From assembly GCA_013153895.1 (NCBI GenBank), contig JAADDN010000168.1:1-64000 (forward strand): a stretch of 64,000 nucleotides of DNA. Direction: 5' to 3'. This stretch comes from Thermoproteota archaeon (lineage in GTDB: Archaea > Thermoproteota > Thermoprotei > Thermoproteales > Thermocladiaceae). The notes under the pieces are model-generated. The model searched no databases. It was not told where the DNA came from and saw only the letters and a program-made list of their open reading frames with translations. Position numbers and translations under genes: made by a program. The stretch's first letter is position 1. Every line of letters begins with the position of its first letter. Below, piece by piece: positions 35,868 through 44,417 of the stretch.

Positions 35868-36159
35868 ATCTCGCAAAATAACATCTCTCTACATGTCAAA
35901 AATAAACGATTAAAAACCAATTATGATAATGCTCACACAGACTTAAAATAACAATAAAACACAAAAACATACAACCTTAAAAACCCAAAAGAAAAAACAT
36001 CAACACACAACAAAAAACAATAAGACACAACAGAACAAGATACTTCATACCCCACATTTAGATACCAATAACATGAAAACGAGACCTTCACACCATATAT
36101 TCTACAAGGCTACCATAAACTCCACAAGAAAACAAACAACTCCACAAGAAACATCATTA

Positions 36160-36310
36160 CAAAAATCAATTAGCCCTAATTGACCAATGCATTACTCATC
36201 AATTAGAGATGCATTATGGTAGAATTGAAATATTAATGCATTCTCAATTGACCACCAATTAACCCCCCAGCCGAGAATACATTAACTCTCAATTGAAGCT
36301 AATGCATGAA
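36160..36310. repeat. Iteron-like CAATTGA / ATGCAT cluster, left of RHH gene
   Basis: Within 150 bp the motifs CAATTAG, TAATTGACC, TCAATTAGAG, AGAATTGAA, CTCAATTGA and AATTAACC alternate with ATGCAT (four copies). The string TTAATGCATTCTCAATT (36233-36249) recurs with one change at 38208-38224, on the other side of the RHH gene. Confidence 0.6.
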
Positions 36311-36860
36311 GAATAGAAACAAAATCACAGAAAGTACATGACAAGACCAAACACCCTAAAAAGAAAACAACACTCCCAAACCAGAACACCTGTGAAAAAC
36401 ATATACGTAATACCACACAAAAATACAAAAACAAACTTAATTAAACAGCAAAATAATAAATTAAAAAGAGAACGAAACAACACACAGAGGTTTTCTAAAG
36501 ACAAACCATACACAACTACACAGAAAACAGCAGAAAACAAGTAAAACCAATAGAATAAATATACCAATAAACCATAAACTCTAGAAAACAAACAGCACTA
36601 GAAAACTAATAACATTGATAAAACATGTATAAAAACAATCAAAACAATACACCACACCAGACAGAATAACCATACAATAGACCACGTCGAAGATTATAAC
36701 TCAAAGTAATACTACAATTTAAGAATAGAAAAACATAAAACATCATAAAAATACATTAAAACAATAATAACCATATATAGGTAATAAAGATCAAAATAAG
36801 ACATAAATAAAGTAAAAAGATATAAAAGAAGACTAACATACATGAAAGAACATATGTACC

Positions 36861-37325
36861 TTATTGACGGCTTTTCAATATATTTATCCATGGATTATCC
36901 ATTAAGTCCATTAGAATGTTATTATCATGTTTCTTCTCTGTATTACTCTCATTTTTATACTCTATCTTTTCTATACGTTCTCTAATGTATGATTTATCTA
37001 TTTTTGATGAAAGTTCTTCAATTTTTCTTTCAAGAATTTCAATCCTATTTTGTAAACTTTTAACTATAGTATACATATCTATACTAGACCTATCTTCTAC
37101 ATACATTGCAGTATTATTCACATCTCTACATGATAGTATTTTTCTGAGGTATGAAGTATCTAGCCTAAATGCTATATCTCTCATAGTTTCTAAACCTAGA
37201 TGATCTATAAGCAGTTTCACTATTTCCGCACCAAGTTCTATGATTCTACTCTGAGAAACATGCAACATATCTGCTAACTGTTCTATAAGTTTTTTAGTAT
37301 GCTCTCTTACTGTTAGTGTAGGCAT
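36861..37325 (-). CDS. Ribbon-helix-helix DNA-binding protein with coiled coil, 154 aa
   Basis: The N-terminal 45 residues fit an RHH fold: strand PTLTVREHTKK, helix LIEQLADMLH, turn VSQS, helix RIIELGAEIVKLLI. A helical middle and a coiled coil (about 90-125, IVKSLQNRIEILERKIEELSSKI) follow, and a short C-terminal NPWINILKSRQ. RHH proteins of archaeal plasmids and viruses act as copy-number or transcription regulators or as partition (centromere-binding) proteins. It is the only gene in a 3.7-kb gene-poor region and is surrounded by repeats that it could bind. The AT-rich codons match the surroundings. Confidence 0.7.
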   Translation of the reverse strand: MPTLTVREHTKKLIEQLADMLHVSQSRIIELGAEIVKLLIDHLGLETMRDIAFRLDTSYLRKILSCRDVNNTAMYVEDRSSIDMYTIVKSLQNRIEILERKIEELSSKIDKSYIRERIEKIEYKNESNTEKKHDNNILMDLMDNPWINILKSRQ

Positions 37326-39181
37326 GTATATTATAGATATATGAGATATATAAACATTCTTGATTAATCATGAAAGATGAGATTGATAATATTCATAAAA
37401 TATATCTAAATTATATTTATCATGTAGACGTGTCGTCGTTCAACGTATTACCGTACTAATATGATTCTATGTTTCTATTTCTAGAATATTGTTACATGTT
37501 TGATATAGTAGTTATAGATGGTTTTTGAAGGTTTATCTATATTATTTAGAATGTATATAAATGATGTGACTGACCAGGTAACAGAGTTGGTAGGGGTCTA
37601 GGACTACCTCATAGGATGGAATTGTTCTTCATTTTTTAATTGTTAATCTATGTATCTATATGTACTATAGGTTACATTTATTTTGTCTAGTTTTTAGACG
37701 TGGTTAAAATATTTATTTTCATGTATATACTTGTTACCGTGTTTTGTATTATTTTCAGTGTTTTTAGAACGTTCTTATCAGTGTATAATATCTATTATCT
37801 ATGCTATGTTATATGTATTATGATTATCTGTGTATATTATTCTCTTATTATAACATGTTTGGGAGCTAATTGAAACTAATTGAAGTGAAGTTGGGTATTT
37901 TTCATGTTTTATATGTTCTATGTTTTTGTGTGTTGTTTTATGTGTTTTGTTGTTGTTTGATTGGTTTTTCTTTGGTCTTGGTTCTGTTTCTGGTCTGTGC
38001 TTGTTTTTGTGTTTTTGTCTTTTAGGATGGCATTTAATTGGACATGCATTATATGTATTTTTATGTTGTTTTATGTACTTAATTAAACGTTAATTGATTT
38101 CTTGTTCCTGTTCTGTGATTTATTTTTGATGGTTTATGTATTTTTGTGATATACATTAGGGGTCAATTAACGTATGATTAAGTGTGTTAGTATTTATAAA
38201 AATACATTTAATGCATGCTCAATTAGGTCACTGGGTCTGAGTCTACGTGTCCGTTGGCTGTGCATTATGGTGTTAATATGTGATTATTATTGTATTTTTG
38301 TGAGATACATTAGGGGTTAATTGGTCATGGTCCTATGTGGTAGTTGGGTGTGTTCTGATTGTTCAATTAGTCCCTAATGTACTTGATAAAAGGTTATTGA
38401 TGTATGTTTTTGGTGACCATAATGTATGGCTAATTATGTGTATGTTTTTGATCTTTTGTTATCATGTTTATTCGTTTAATGCATCTGCGGTTAGCTGGAC
38501 TCTAGTGCAGCTAGTTATTTTATGTGTATTTATAACTTTTTATGATGGGGACGACCTAATGTATCCATGATGTGGTATTTTTCTCAAGTACATTGATATA
38601 ATATAGGTTATAGATGTTTGTTATTGGTGTTTAATGTTTAGATGTTAGGTGATATGGAGTTGAAATGGGGGTTATAGAATTTCTATGTATTATTATACTG
38701 TTATGGTTATTAATGTTTTCTATTGTTTTTTATGTTTCTTAATTACTGGGTTTTCACAAGTTTTCTAGTTTGTGAATTGTTTCAGAATTTAAAATGTATA
38801 GTTATGTTGTTTTTTATATTTTTATGATATATGTCTGATATGTTTGTATGTGGTTTATTGTTTTTGGTATCATGTTTTTGCTCTGTTTTTGTGTTGGTTT
38901 ATGTATTTTTGGCAGGTACATTAGGGAGTTTTGGAACAATAGTATTTGTTATTGTGTTTTTATGTTTTTGTTTGGTGTTTTGTGTTGTTTTTCGTGTTTG
39001 TGGTTTATTGTTTTTCATTGTTGTTTTGTTTTCTTTTCTATGTTTTGTTTCTCGGTTTTATGTCAATGTACTTCAGATTTTTGTTAGTGTTCTTGTGCTT
39101 CTAATGTGTTGGGGATCTGGCTGCAGGTAGTGCGGCTGTGCTGTATGTTCCTATTATTAATCTTGTTAGTTAGATAGTTCT
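37326..39181. other. Right arm of candidate origin, G/T-rich, no gene seen
   Basis: 1.85 kb with no convincing gene; open frames at 38337-38570 and 38831-39130 are low-complexity hydrophobic translations of G/T-rich DNA. The plus strand is T/G-rich. It contains three direct copies and one inverse copy of a TACATTAGGG element and further AATTGA/CAATTA motifs. TTCACAAGTTTT (38753-38764) is the inverse of a 12-mer at 35774-35785 in the left arm. Confidence 0.55.
38137..38322 (+). repeat. 32-bp direct repeat, iteron-like
   Basis: Copies at 38137-38168 and 38291-38322 share TGTATTTTTGTGA, one variable base, ATACATTAGGGGT, one variable base, AATT. A shorter related copy (TGTATTTTTG...GTACATTAGGG) lies near 38900-38930, and an inverse copy (AATTAGTCCCTAATGTA) near 38364-38381. 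Confidence 0.7.
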
Positions 39182-39688
39182 ATGAGGCTGTATGTTCCGT
39201 CTAGTCTGGATGAGGCTAGGAGTGTTGTTCCTGGGATTGATGAGGAGAGGTTCAGGAAGTGGAGGCGTGAGGGTGCTGTTGAGCTTGTTCTTGAGGAGGT
39301 TTATGAGGTTGATAATGGGTCTGCATATGTTTTCAGGGATCGTACGGAGCTTGCATTGACGGGTCATAGGGTTGAGCTTGTTGAGAGGAGTGGACGTTCT
39401 ATCTATGTTCTATGTCCTGATGCTGTGTATGTGCTTGTTACTGAGAGGATTAATGTTCCTAGGAGGCTTCTACCTATAGATTTTAGACCGAGGTCAAGTA
39501 TTGTACGTGCGGGATGGAATATTGCTACTGCTAATATTGATCCAGGTTTTAGAGGGAGGCTAATAGTTACATTATATACAGGGAGCAGAGTTACATTATA
39601 TCTAGAGGATAGATGTAGAATAGTCCAGGTAAGGTTTCTCGAGCTGGATAGTGAAGTAGAGGGATATTCAGGTCAGTGGAATGAGTAG
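39182..39688 (+). CDS. dUTPase/dCTP deaminase-like protein
   Basis: 168 aa. The C-terminal two thirds fit the trimeric dUTPase/DCD fold: LCPDAVYVLVTERINVPRRL, then RSS (104-106) in FRPRSSIVRAG, NIDPGFRG (118-125), LYLEDRCRIVQVRF, and a late GYSGQW. These enzymes remove dUTP, or make dUMP from dCTP, and keep uracil out of DNA. They are frequent in archaeal viruses. I cannot decide between dUTPase and dCTP deaminase by eye. A TATA-like TTATTAATC lies about 26 nt upstream. Its 5' part is strongly G/T-rich, continuing the origin skew. Confidence 0.8.
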   Translation: MRLYVPSSLDEARSVVPGIDEERFRKWRREGAVELVLEEVYEVDNGSAYVFRDRTELALTGHRVELVERSGRSIYVLCPDAVYVLVTERINVPRRLLPIDFRPRSSIVRAGWNIATANIDPGFRGRLIVTLYTGSRVTLYLEDRCRIVQVRFLELDSEVEGYSGQWNE

Positions 39689-40049
39689 GAGATATACTAC
39701 TATAACAGTTGAACGTGAGGTGAAGGAGAAGCTTGAGGAGATTATACGGGAAGCTGTCGGCGAGGTCTCATGGAACGAGCTGTTTAGGAAGATGGTGAGC
39801 AATAGAACGCTTACATTATCCTATATTAGGAAGCTGTATGCAGGCATAGTAGAGGAGGATCTTCTAAAGATAATGGTAAACATAGTAGAACTGTTATATA
39901 TATCAATGAGGAAGAATGGACAGTTAAAAGATAAGGAAACTAGAATACTACTATATTTAACGGTTAGAAATATTAGAGAGAAATTGAAGGAGCATGGTAT
40001 GGAGGATGAACGGGTAGAGAGAATATATGAGGAGCTTACAGGAAGCTAA
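39681..40049 (+). CDS. RHH-type DNA-binding protein, 122 aa
   Basis: N-terminal strand-helix-helix typical of CopG/Arc proteins: YTTITVEREVKEKLEEIIREAVGEVSWNELFRKMV. The remainder is helical (VNIVELLYISM; RNIREKLKEHGM) and could dimerise. It overlaps the dUTPase-like gene by 8 nt, so both are co-expressed. Probably a transcription regulator. It converges by 4 nt on the Csx3-like gene. Confidence 0.65.
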   Translation: MSRRYTTITVEREVKEKLEEIIREAVGEVSWNELFRKMVSNRTLTLSYIRKLYAGIVEEDLLKIMVNIVELLYISMRKNGQLKDKETRILLYLTVRNIREKLKEHGMEDERVERIYEELTGS

Positions 40050-40357
40050 TCACTATAGAACATTGGTCTAATCTTCTCACCGATCTCAACATCTTTAACA
40101 TGTCTCTCAACTACTATAAAGCTCCTAGACTCCTCATCATATATAGCTACGAACCTCGTAGGATGAAGCTCATGAGAGATAAATGCAGCAGCCCAGGGAA
40201 CCCTAGTAACTATACAGTATCCCCTGTTAAGCGGTAGCTGTCTAAGCTCTCTCTCAAGATACTCGAAGACTTCCCTAGTAGGCTGTAGCTCTCTATCATT
40301 AACCTCTATAACTGTACATGGTTCTGCTGGTATTATCCTGAGAAGGTTCCTCCTCAT
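40046..40357 (-). CDS. Csx3/Crn3-like ring nuclease subunit with catalytic residues
   Basis: 103 aa. The segment SHELHPTRFVAIYDEE...FIVVERH matches the Csx3 core, where HP-x(2)-W-VAVYD is typical. His65, Asp74 and His86 sit at nearly the spacing of the catalytic H60, D69, H80 of A. fulgidus Csx3. The SGRGP loop of the family is replaced by TRVPWAA. Csx3 (Crn3) degrades cyclic tetra-adenylate, the alarm signal of type III CRISPR, as a sandwich of dimers. Last of a three-gene set with a second Csx3-like protein and a Csx3-type ATPase. Family assignment is from motif memory. Confidence 0.7.
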   Translation of the reverse strand: MRRNLLRIIPAEPCTVIEVNDRELQPTREVFEYLERELRQLPLNRGYCIVTRVPWAAAFISHELHPTRFVAIYDEESRSFIVVERHVKDVEIGEKIRPMFYSD

Positions 40358-40398
40358 TGAAGAAAGAGGTGTGGAGGAGACTGAGAAATCTTACCCTC

Positions 40399-40689
40399 CT
40401 ATTCTAGCTTGAACATCTGTCCTCTCATTGGTCCTGAAGTTACTATACAGGCATTCATTCTCGGCTCATATGTTGCAACTATGTCACCCTCCTTAGCAAG
40501 CTCTATGCTGAGAGCAGAGTATAGCCATACTGGTCCTCTCCCTGATATGCATACTGGCTTCTCGCTCTTTATCTCAGGCATTGACTGTATCACCTCATTA
40601 AGCTCTGATGGCTCTAGTATTCCACCCTCTATCTCGAACTTCAGTAGTAGAACATTCTTCTTGTCCTCGACCTCCCATCTAACTGGCAT
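40399..40689 (-). CDS. Csx3-like protein with SGRGP loop and MFKLE tail, catalytic residues missing
   Basis: 96 aa. It carries the Csx3 signature CISGRGPVWLYSALSIEL (SGRGP 49-53) and the following strand IVATYEPRMNACIVTS, aligned with VAVYDPR...AVVV. The catalytic His is missing (AK at 65-66), the Asp is Glu75 and the last His is absent, so it is probably inactive on its own. The end departs from Csx3: GPMRGQMFKLE, the same tail as on the giant surface protein; the 17 nt encoding it (40403-40419 and 14919-14935) are identical. It may pair with its neighbour, which has the reverse set of residues. Confidence 0.75.
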   Translation of the reverse strand: MPVRWEVEDKKNVLLLKFEIEGGILEPSELNEVIQSMPEIKSEKPVCISGRGPVWLYSALSIELAKEGDIVATYEPRMNACIVTSGPMRGQMFKLE

Positions 40690-40714
40690 ATGTACATGTA
40701 CTATGATTCTCTTA

Positions 40715-41353
40715 TTAAGAATTATCTCTGTTTCTCATCTTCTCCTCATCATATACGAACATTACTATCCTCATTGTCAGCCTGTTAACAGCATCTTTAA
40801 GAGGTAGTGGTGGACTAGGAGCATTCTCTCTTGTGAGACCAGTAAGAATACATGTACCTGTCTCAAAGTCTACTCTCGGCTCTCCCTCTAGAGCTGACTC
40901 GCATATAGCTACTATATCTACGTTAGGAGTCCTCGATTTTATCTGGTTAACCCATCCCATCACACAGCTCTCAAAGTCATCTCTCCTGCATAGCACTATG
41001 ACGCCATCAACATTTCTAAGAATCTTCTCGTTCTCAGCTGTTACTCTTATAGGAGGCTTTCCTCCTCCTATATCTACTATAACAATATCAATATTATTAT
41101 TCTTTCTAAGACCCTCCAATGATCTGACAATCCATTCAAGCTTCTTCTCAACATTCTGTCTAGATATCTCTTTCAACCTAGTCCTAAGCTCCTCTCTAAG
41201 AGACTCTAAGTACCAGGGAGGAGTAGGACTATATAGCTCAGCATCTTGAAACATTGTTCTTATACCTGACTCTGCAAGTGTACGATATATTAAATGTGAT
41301 AGAACGCTCTTACCAGTATTGGGATCACCTACAACACCTATAATCCTAGCCAT
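40715..41353 (-). CDS. P-loop ATPase of the Csx3-associated type
   Basis: 212 aa. Walker A GVVGDPNTGKS (to S16) and Walker B IDIVIVDIGGGKPPIRVTAENEKIL, close in order and spacing to the ATPase domain that in many Csx3 proteins is fused C-terminal to the Csx3 fold (GVVGGPHSGKSV and VDVGG...ENE in the forms I remember). Here it is a separate protein directly upstream of two Csx3-like genes (25 and 41 nt gaps), which supports the Csx3 reading of all three. An alternative is a ParA/MinD-like or kinase-like NTPase. It is divergent from the CCA-adding enzyme gene, 34 nt away. Confidence 0.7.
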   Translation of the reverse strand: MARIIGVVGDPNTGKSVLSHLIYRTLAESGIRTMFQDAELYSPTPPWYLESLREELRTRLKEISRQNVEKKLEWIVRSLEGLRKNNNIDIVIVDIGGGKPPIRVTAENEKILRNVDGVIVLCRRDDFESCVMGWVNQIKSRTPNVDIVAICESALEGEPRVDFETGTCILTGLTRENAPSPPLPLKDAVNRLTMRIVMFVYDEEKMRNRDNS

Positions 41354-41387
41354 ATAGGATAATACTCTTCTACATGTCTAAAATATT

Positions 41388-42524
41388 ATGAGCTTCTACC
41401 CTACAGAGCAGGAGAAGGAGAGCATACGTGTAATGATAGATGGACTGATAGATCTGTTGAGAAGAGAGCTGGAGAGGAGAGGAGTACGGTTCTATAAGAT
41501 AGTTCCAGGAGGCTCAACAGCACAGGGAACCTTCCTACATGGTGATCATGATATAGATATTTTCATAGTAACATCAGAGCCAGACAGAGCAATCAGAGTA
41601 GTCAGAGAGCTGTTTCCAAGAGGAGTCGAGAAGAAGGGAGAGCTAGAGATATGGAACACACATGTAGACGATTATAATATTGATATAGTAGCAGTTAATC
41701 CAGAAACCGTAGAAAGATGGTTCACACTTAAACATACTGAGATCTATTCAAAGATGAGTAATGAACAGAAAAGAATAGCGATAGCACTGAAGGCACTGTT
41801 CAAAACATGGTGCGCATATGGAGCAGAGAACGGGGGAATAAGTGGAGTAGCAGTTGAGGAGCTCGTGAGAAGATTCACAGAGCCAGGAGATACCGTAGAC
41901 AGAGGAATAGTCAAAGTATGTGAACAGATAGTCATACATGAAGAACCATTCTGGCTGCAGGACCCAGCAGCAGAGAGACATGGAATACCTAGGAACCTCC
42001 TAGCATCAGTAGTAGAAGAAAAGTGGAGCCTACTACAGAAAGCGTGTATAGAATATTTCAACACACGTCAGATACCATATACACCACCAGGAGCGGAGAA
42101 ATATAGATTCATAAGAGAAAGCGAGGGATGGAAAACAATACAGCTAGAATCAACAGGAAACAAGCACCTAGACTTCCACAAGACCAGAAGCATCTGCATA
42201 ACATACTGTAACAAGCTGAGAAACAGTGAAAAAGATGTACAAGAATGCATCTGCGACTCATATAGCGATGGAAAGAAGGTGATAGTAGCAGTAAAAGTAC
42301 CAGAACAGTTACCACCATATAGGACAGTCTGCATAGAGCCTTGGAAGATAGGTAGAGAAGCAGTAGAAAATTTCATAGAAAAGCATCCAGATTATTATAT
42401 AGATAATTATGGTAGAATATGTACAACAGTACCAAGAAAAATAACAAGACCATTCGAATATATTAAACAAAACATAGAGAAAGAATGGGAAAGATATCTA
42501 AAAGAGAAGACAAGACACAGCTAG
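41388..42524 (+). CDS. cca: CCA-adding enzyme (archaeal class I tRNA nucleotidyltransferase)
   Basis: 378 aa. Nucleotidyltransferase motif GGSTAQGTFLHGDHDIDIF with the metal-binding DxD (D55, D57), and a later acidic strand DYNIDIVAV. The central domain motif ALKALFKTWCAYGAENGGISGVAVEELV matches the class I archaeal CCA family (YGAE...GFSGYL). The enzyme builds or repairs the 3' CCA of tRNA. Cellular archaeal enzymes are somewhat longer (about 410-440 aa) and the C-terminal part here diverges. It is unusual on a mobile element; with the RNA-ligase-like gene it suggests tRNA repair. Confidence 0.85.
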   Translation: MSFYPTEQEKESIRVMIDGLIDLLRRELERRGVRFYKIVPGGSTAQGTFLHGDHDIDIFIVTSEPDRAIRVVRELFPRGVEKKGELEIWNTHVDDYNIDIVAVNPETVERWFTLKHTEIYSKMSNEQKRIAIALKALFKTWCAYGAENGGISGVAVEELVRRFTEPGDTVDRGIVKVCEQIVIHEEPFWLQDPAAERHGIPRNLLASVVEEKWSLLQKACIEYFNTRQIPYTPPGAEKYRFIRESEGWKTIQLESTGNKHLDFHKTRSICITYCNKLRNSEKDVQECICDSYSDGKKVIVAVKVPEQLPPYRTVCIEPWKIGREAVENFIEKHPDYYIDNYGRICTTVPRKITRPFEYIKQNIEKEWERYLKEKTRHS

Positions 42525-42698
42525 ATGCAGTATAATGCATATACATGCATTTAGATACTATAAACAATAATAAAAGAACAATACATTACTATATATTATA
42601 CAATATATCACAATGCATTGCAATGCAATATACTGCATATATATGCATATACATGCAGTCACAGTCACCTGTTTAAATATTCGCTACCACAACAAGCA
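42525..42698. repeat. ATGCAT/TGCA repeat cluster between convergent genes
   Basis: The gap between the convergent CCA and radical SAM genes contains the exact direct repeat ATGCATATACATGCA at 42535-42549 and 42643-42657, with ATGCATTGCAATGCA and TGCATATATATGCA between. ATGCAT also recurs in the candidate origin. No gene here. Confidence 0.65.
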
Positions 42699-43982
42699 TT
42701 AGAATATGCTACACGACCCACCTAGCGGACAGATATCAGGTACATAGAGCCTACTATCAAACATGTTGAAGTGATATAAGTGACCACTCTCTAACAGTCT
42801 CTTACATAGGTTTCTTCTAGTTATTTTCGATAGATAACATATGTCCCAGCTCGCGAAGTCACCACCAACATACTTAAACGATAATTTCTCCAATAGTGGC
42901 TTAAGGAACCAGAAGTATACCTTTTCTGGCGGTACCTGTGCTAGCTCTGGTATTGTCGGCTTATACATTAATGGCAGTATCGATAGTCTAGACTCTATAT
43001 AGCTTGCAGAAGCATAGTCGAGACCCATAGTAATATCTAGAACATCATCATAAGCCGTATCTCTATCTTTCCAACATGCTAGAACCATCAGACACGTCTT
43101 AACGTCAAGATCATTAAGTAGCTTAAACGTGTCAGTAATATACTTCAAGTCATGTGCAACATTTATCAGACCCATATTCTGCATCCACTTTGGTCTAAAT
43201 GACCATCCAATACATATCTTACTCATATCTACATCATTGTTCTCTAATCTGCTAACCAACTCAAACGGCATTGATGTTGAGATCGTGTAGTATGTATATA
43301 CGTCCATTATGTTTCTACCACGTCTATCATAGAACTCAATTATGTAATCACAATACTTGTTTAGATCAACACTGTATCCACTTGGTAGATCCATGCCACG
43401 TATAATATATCTTAGATCAGTTACGCGGTATAGGTCATCTATTAAATCATTAAGCACTAGATATGGCTCACACGACCCACCAAATGATATCGAGAGATGA
43501 TAAGTCGGTGGAAGCCCCCTACTATTCTTCTCTCTAATAGTCCTATAAAGAAGCTTAAGCAGTAGATTCCTTACGGCAGATACGGTCCCAGACTTAACAC
43601 ATGTTACATATCTCGTCCTAGAACCATAGCCTGGCGACTGAGCATAACAGAATCTGCATCCTATTGGGCAAGTTCTCTTGTATGATACTACGAGCATTAT
43701 AGCACTATCATAATCATTATCCTCAATATCTAGGTAAAAATACTCAAAACCATTTCCACCTAATGAAGCAATTGGCAGATCACTATCCTGCCTATAATCA
43801 TCTATAGTTGTAATTATTTTCTCACTACCTCTAACATATATATCATATAGCAATCTATCAGCATCTCGTATATTTAAGACATCATCAGCAGATGAACCTC
43901 CATAACTATTATCACTATACTTTATACTCAATCTTAATCTAGAACAGTTGAACTGTATTTGAGAAAGAACCAACTTCCTCAT
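42699..43982 (-). CDS. Radical SAM protein
   Basis: 427 aa. The Fe-S/SAM motif CPIGCRFC (C105, C109, C112) followed by YAQ is clear, and LSISFGGSCEPYL fits the glycine-rich SAM-binding segment. The C-terminal half has TIM-barrel-like alternation and extra Cys near the end (C393, C403, C420, C425) that may hold an auxiliary cluster. The first 95 residues are an extra beta-rich domain. The substrate is unknown; spore-photoproduct-lyase-like and RNA- or protein-modifying branches are all possible. Between RNA-related genes, RNA modification is a reasonable guess. Confidence 0.75.
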   Translation of the reverse strand: MRKLVLSQIQFNCSRLRLSIKYSDNSYGGSSADDVLNIRDADRLLYDIYVRGSEKIITTIDDYRQDSDLPIASLGGNGFEYFYLDIEDNDYDSAIMLVVSYKRTCPIGCRFCYAQSPGYGSRTRYVTCVKSGTVSAVRNLLLKLLYRTIREKNSRGLPPTYHLSISFGGSCEPYLVLNDLIDDLYRVTDLRYIIRGMDLPSGYSVDLNKYCDYIIEFYDRRGRNIMDVYTYYTISTSMPFELVSRLENNDVDMSKICIGWSFRPKWMQNMGLINVAHDLKYITDTFKLLNDLDVKTCLMVLACWKDRDTAYDDVLDITMGLDYASASYIESRLSILPLMYKPTIPELAQVPPEKVYFWFLKPLLEKLSFKYVGGDFASWDICYLSKITRRNLCKRLLESGHLYHFNMFDSRLYVPDICPLGGSCSIF

Positions 43983-44117
43983 TAAATATATTGGTAGCTA
44001 AGTAAGATAAAACCGTTAAAACAACATAACTATATAGAAAAACAGGTAATAGCACATGAAAATAGATAACACAGGAAAAAGGAAGAAGAAAATAGGAGAG
44101 AAAGAATAGAAAGAAAA

Positions 44118-44291
44118 TTAGACTAGCCCCTGAATACACTTCTCATAACAATCACATGCTAATTTATTTTCACAGTCACATACCTCCCAGCACATTAGGT
44201 CTTCAAGTTCCTCCTCATCAATATCATTAGAAAGATTATACTTCCTAACAATATTTTCAATTAATTGATCATTAATATTTTTTATTGTCAT
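44118..44291 (-). CDS. Small Cys-rich protein, 57 aa
   Basis: An ATG at 44291 opens 57 codons ending in TAA at 44118-44120. After a helical acidic N-terminus the product reads CWEVCDCENKLACDCYEKC: six Cys in 19 residues, suited to zinc, Fe-S or disulfides. A TATA-like TTAAATATTAG lies about 26 nt upstream. It fills a gap otherwise without genes. Confidence 0.6.
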   Translation of the reverse strand: MTIKNINDQLIENIVRKYNLSNDIDEEELEDLMCWEVCDCENKLACDCYEKCIQGLV

Positions 44292-44417
44292 GTGACTGAA
44301 CTATCTTAACTAATATTTAACCTTTATACCATTCACATAATATATATTATGTATTATTCACGTTTTCTAGAAAACATGGAGAAGAGAAAAAGAAGGAAAA
44401 CAATGCTCTGTATGCTA

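Larger units (their letters stand above)
35526..36860. other. Left arm of candidate replication origin, A/C-rich, no gene seen
   Basis: 1.3 kb with no convincing gene. The plus strand is strongly A/C-rich. Minus-strand open frames here encode only Phe/Val/Leu/Cys-rich strings and are shadows of the composition. It holds direct repeats with ACACCAAGGAACAAAAC (35607 and 35679), three C5 strings (near 35716, 35816, 35843), an inverted TTTCCACA/TGTGGAAA pair, and a cluster of CAATTGA, CAATTAG and ATGCAT motifs at 36160-36310. Confidence 0.55.
35526..39181. other. Candidate origin of replication (gene-poor, skew switch, iterons)
   Basis: The plus strand is A/C-rich to the left of about 36.9 kb and G/T-rich to the right of about 37.4 kb, the reversal expected where two leading strands diverge. 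The region holds iteron-like repeats on both sides, one ribbon-helix-helix gene in the centre, and is flanked by the PrimPol gene on the left and the dUTPase-like gene on the right. No Orc1/Cdc6 gene was seen, so initiation would depend on PrimPol, the RHH protein or host factors. Confidence 0.55.

Noticed and set aside
38337..39130. Plus-strand frames of 77-99 aa in the right origin arm
   Set aside because: Low-complexity translations of G/T-rich DNA, several frames open at once, repeats run through them.
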